Shown here: in pieces, positions 61,441-64,000 of the stretch | Layout of the letters: the number at the start of each line of letters is the position of its first letter | Numbering within the stretch: position 1 is the stretch's first letter | Origin: Sphagnum compactum | Taxonomy: Eukaryota > Bryophyta > Sphagnopsida > Sphagnales | Length of the DNA: 64,000 bases | NCBI GenBank assembly: GCA_965153455.1 | Contig: OZ234497.1 | Location: 6,138,001-6,202,000 of the forward strand | Direction of reading: 5' to 3' | Translations under genes and position numbers: made by a program | The notes under the pieces: model-generated | Databases searched by the model: none | Told to the model about the DNA's origin: nothing | The model's input: only the letters and a program-made list of their open reading frames with translations

Positions 61441-64000
61441 TTGTTTAAACCTCGTTAATATTTTTTTCAAAGATGTGTATTTCATTTTGGTTCTAGTTCC
61501 AACATATAACTTAAAACGTTAATGGAATTGAGTACTTAGTTCTAGGTCTGACTCTTGAAAACACACAACTTAATTCTAGTTTTGGTTTTGAAAATTAGAC
61601 TTGATTTCAATTTGATTATTACTGATCGGAATCATAATTAACAATTTCAACAAAAAAATAAGCATCCACCAAACTTGGAAAAACCTTGAAATTTATTCGA
61701 ATAAAACACCCAAAAAGTGATTAAACTCCATTAAAAATTCACTATTCTTTCTTTAGGAAATTTCAAACTTATTATGAACTAATCATTATTAGTGTTCTCT
61801 TATGTTGTTATAGGTTCTATCCTTGAGAGCATGGTTCAAACCTTTAATGTTGCAATATTATTAGTGTTGGTTGAGCTTTTTGGAAGTATTTGTGTTCAAT
61901 CCTAATGGGCAAGGTTTCATGTTAGTTAATGAACAAAGCTTTATGCTTTTAGTTTTGTGACACATTTTTTATTCGTTTATTTTCCCATCAATTTGGCATT
62001 GTAGTTAAGGGATTTTGTGAGGTTGTGGTGCACCATATTTGGGCAATTTTAGATGTTCACCTTAATGGGTGGTGTTGTTGGTAGATGTTACAAATGTTGT
62101 CAACACAATTTTTTCGAAGGTTATCTTTCACGAGCTTCATGCTGCAAGTGGCCAATTGCCCCAACTCATCTTTTTTTCATGTTCCTTTTATGTCCATCAA
62201 CCATGCCTCCATTATTCCTTGAGCATGCCTTTGATCACTTTACTTCTTAATTGGTTTTAATAATGGGGTTAGTGCTCTAGCCCCGCAAGTGCATAACTTG
62301 GATTTCTTTTGGCTTGCCTTTTCATTTTCCCCATATTTTAGGTTTTACATCCTTTCAATAACATTAGGGTTTTAGACATTCCTAGACATTCCATTTGGTT
62401 TTCCTTCCTTTACATCTTCCCATCTTTAGGAAGCCTTGGATACGGATGTTTACCATGCAAAGGCACTAATTTCAATGTTAAAGGACATCTAGGTGGTTTC
62501 TAGGATCATTTTTTAAAGTTTTGCCAAATGCCATGTTATTTTCTTTTCAATGCCAAAATCAACCTTTTTTATTTGACATTTATTTAGTTTTTTGGGTTTA
62601 GGTTTTTCAAAGTGTTTAAAAGTTCTTTTAGTTTGTTGACAAGTGTCATTCCCCATCTCTAAAGGGGGATAGGGTGCAAATGGGATACAATGAGCCAAAA
62701 TGATTACTAAAAAAAAGGACTACACGTCTTTTCCCCCAAAAAACTTTTTCATATGAATGAATTTTGGAACGATTTTTTTTGCAACTTCTTATAATAAATG
62801 CTTATAGTTGTCCAAATACATGACACATTTTTTTCTTCATCATTTTTGAATAAATATGAATTTTTGAAAGAGTCAGGTGATTTTTTGTAAATTCAGTGTT
62901 TTGTTTTTAAAAATGATAATAATTTCAAATCATAACCATTTTTATTTAACATTTTTTTTTCTTATATAATAAAATATAAAATTTCTTAACACATCATGTA
63001 CATTCGAACTCATTTATGTGTGGTAAAAGACTTTTGAAATTTTAAAATTTTGGATCAATTTTGGAAAGTTCTTTGAATTTTTAAAGTTTTATAATTCCAC
63101 ATATTTTAAGGTATGAGTATTTTTTTAATGTGGTTAATTGGTCTTTATCCTCTTAATTTTCTCCCATCAAATATTTTTTATTATATGAGTCCTTTAAATA
63201 ATCCTTTGCAAAATTGACTCATGTTTGACACTTTTGTTGTGCATTTTTAAAGGTCCTAAATAAAAATTTTGACTTAAAATTACATCAAATGGATTTTTGG
63301 TTTGAATTCCTTAATATTCATATGAATGAAAAAACAATAACTTGACATGATTACCATGGCTTTAAATGGCAAAACATAAATATTTATTCAATTTTGATTT
63401 TTTTTTCTTTGCAATTTGACGCCCTTTTTGGCTCATTGTACTGTGACTACCCTCGATAGGTCTCATTTTTGTTAAAATCATTACTCAAATAACCTACTTG
63501 GGGAGTTAGGGGCTTGTGACTTTAATCATTGCTTATAGATTCTTGCAAGATTGTTGCCCATTTAATTAAAGGCCATAAATTCCAACAATTCAAATTTGCT
63601 TTTATTTTAAACCCATTTAATGTTAGTTCATGATTTTTTTCATTTGGTAGCACAAGCTTGCATTCTTAATTTTAAACAATTTTTAGAGGGGGGGAGTTTT
63701 TCTAATTTATAAAAAAAACCATTTCAAAAGTTTGCATGAACATTCCTTTTTCCAATATCATTTTTTACATGATTTTTCATCTTCATCATGCTCATTTAAA
63801 ATTTTAGATAAGCATAGGTTCGAATGTTTATTTTTTGATTCACCTAATTTTGTCATTTTATATGGTTTGAAACATCTTCTCTTCAATGTTGTGCACCAAG
63901 TTGGGCATTTAACCATATCTAACAACTATTGACTTAACCCATTACATTTGTGGCTAGCCTCTTGACTCAATGAACATACCCCTTCTTTAACGCTCCCATG
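61441..64000. other. Intergenic, nothing recognised
   Basis: This is T-rich sequence with several short forward frames. Those at 62053-62260 overlap each other and match nothing known to me. The window ends without a gene. Confidence 0.45.

Noticed and set aside
1-64000. tRNA, rRNA, CRISPR or known microRNA genes
   Set aside because: No T-loop consensus, rRNA core or spaced direct-repeat array was noticed, and none of the common conserved plant microRNA sequences was spotted by eye. A covariance-model scan would be needed to exclude them.

Overview
This is a stretch of AT-rich plant nuclear DNA. It carries introns with GT-AG borders, long tracts of degenerate transposons, telomere-type AAACCCT/TTTAGGG motifs, and two plant leucine-rich-repeat receptor kinases. 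The species cannot be named from the sequence. The relic transposon types and the low-GC, repeat-filled intergenic DNA would fit a large land-plant genome, possibly a seed-free lineage, but that is an impression only. No rRNA, tRNA, CRISPR or bacterial-type operon structure was seen.

Only three protein genes are supported. (1) At 6823-10574 (+) is a two-exon LRR receptor kinase of the At2g24230/At5g58150 type. Its kinase domain has lost the catalytic Asp (HRD reads HHN), DFG reads DCG, and its glycine loop is altered, so it is a predicted pseudokinase. (2) At 24944-28792 (+) is a 1282-residue intronless LRR receptor kinase resembling NILR1/At1g74360, with an intact kinase core and a diagnostic island between LRRs. 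(3) At 34353-34988 (-) is a STIG1/GRI-like secreted Cys-rich peptide gene with a stop/frameshift just before its last Cys motif and a proline-rich tail beyond it.

Most of the rest is transposon debris. There is a complete-ended 3.3-kb CACTA element (11462-14766, 3-bp target duplication) filled with simple-sequence arrays. A PIF/Harbinger transposase relic (17645-20509, -) is split by foreign blocks. There are LINE relics (39070-40770 and a fragment at 22024), a Ty3/gypsy RNase H-integrase relic with a C-terminal PHD finger and a further unassigned domain (41479-43800), and a BED/hAT transposase relic (59150-61440). Small elements are two Tourist-like MITEs with internal telomere motifs (45330 and 49989), a Stowaway-like MITE nested in another repeat (1784-2001), and a five-copy dispersed repeat called R1 here, two copies of which form an inverted pair at 1721-2822.

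Microsatellites (GAT, CAG, GAA, TCA, CT/GA, TAGG) are unusually common in the leaders of both receptor genes and extend into their coding regions. There they encode Asp, Ser, Ala and Lys runs, including inside the kinase domains. The two receptors lie about 14 kb apart on the same strand with the CACTA and Harbinger elements between them. Any cooperation between the pseudokinase and the intact kinase is inference.
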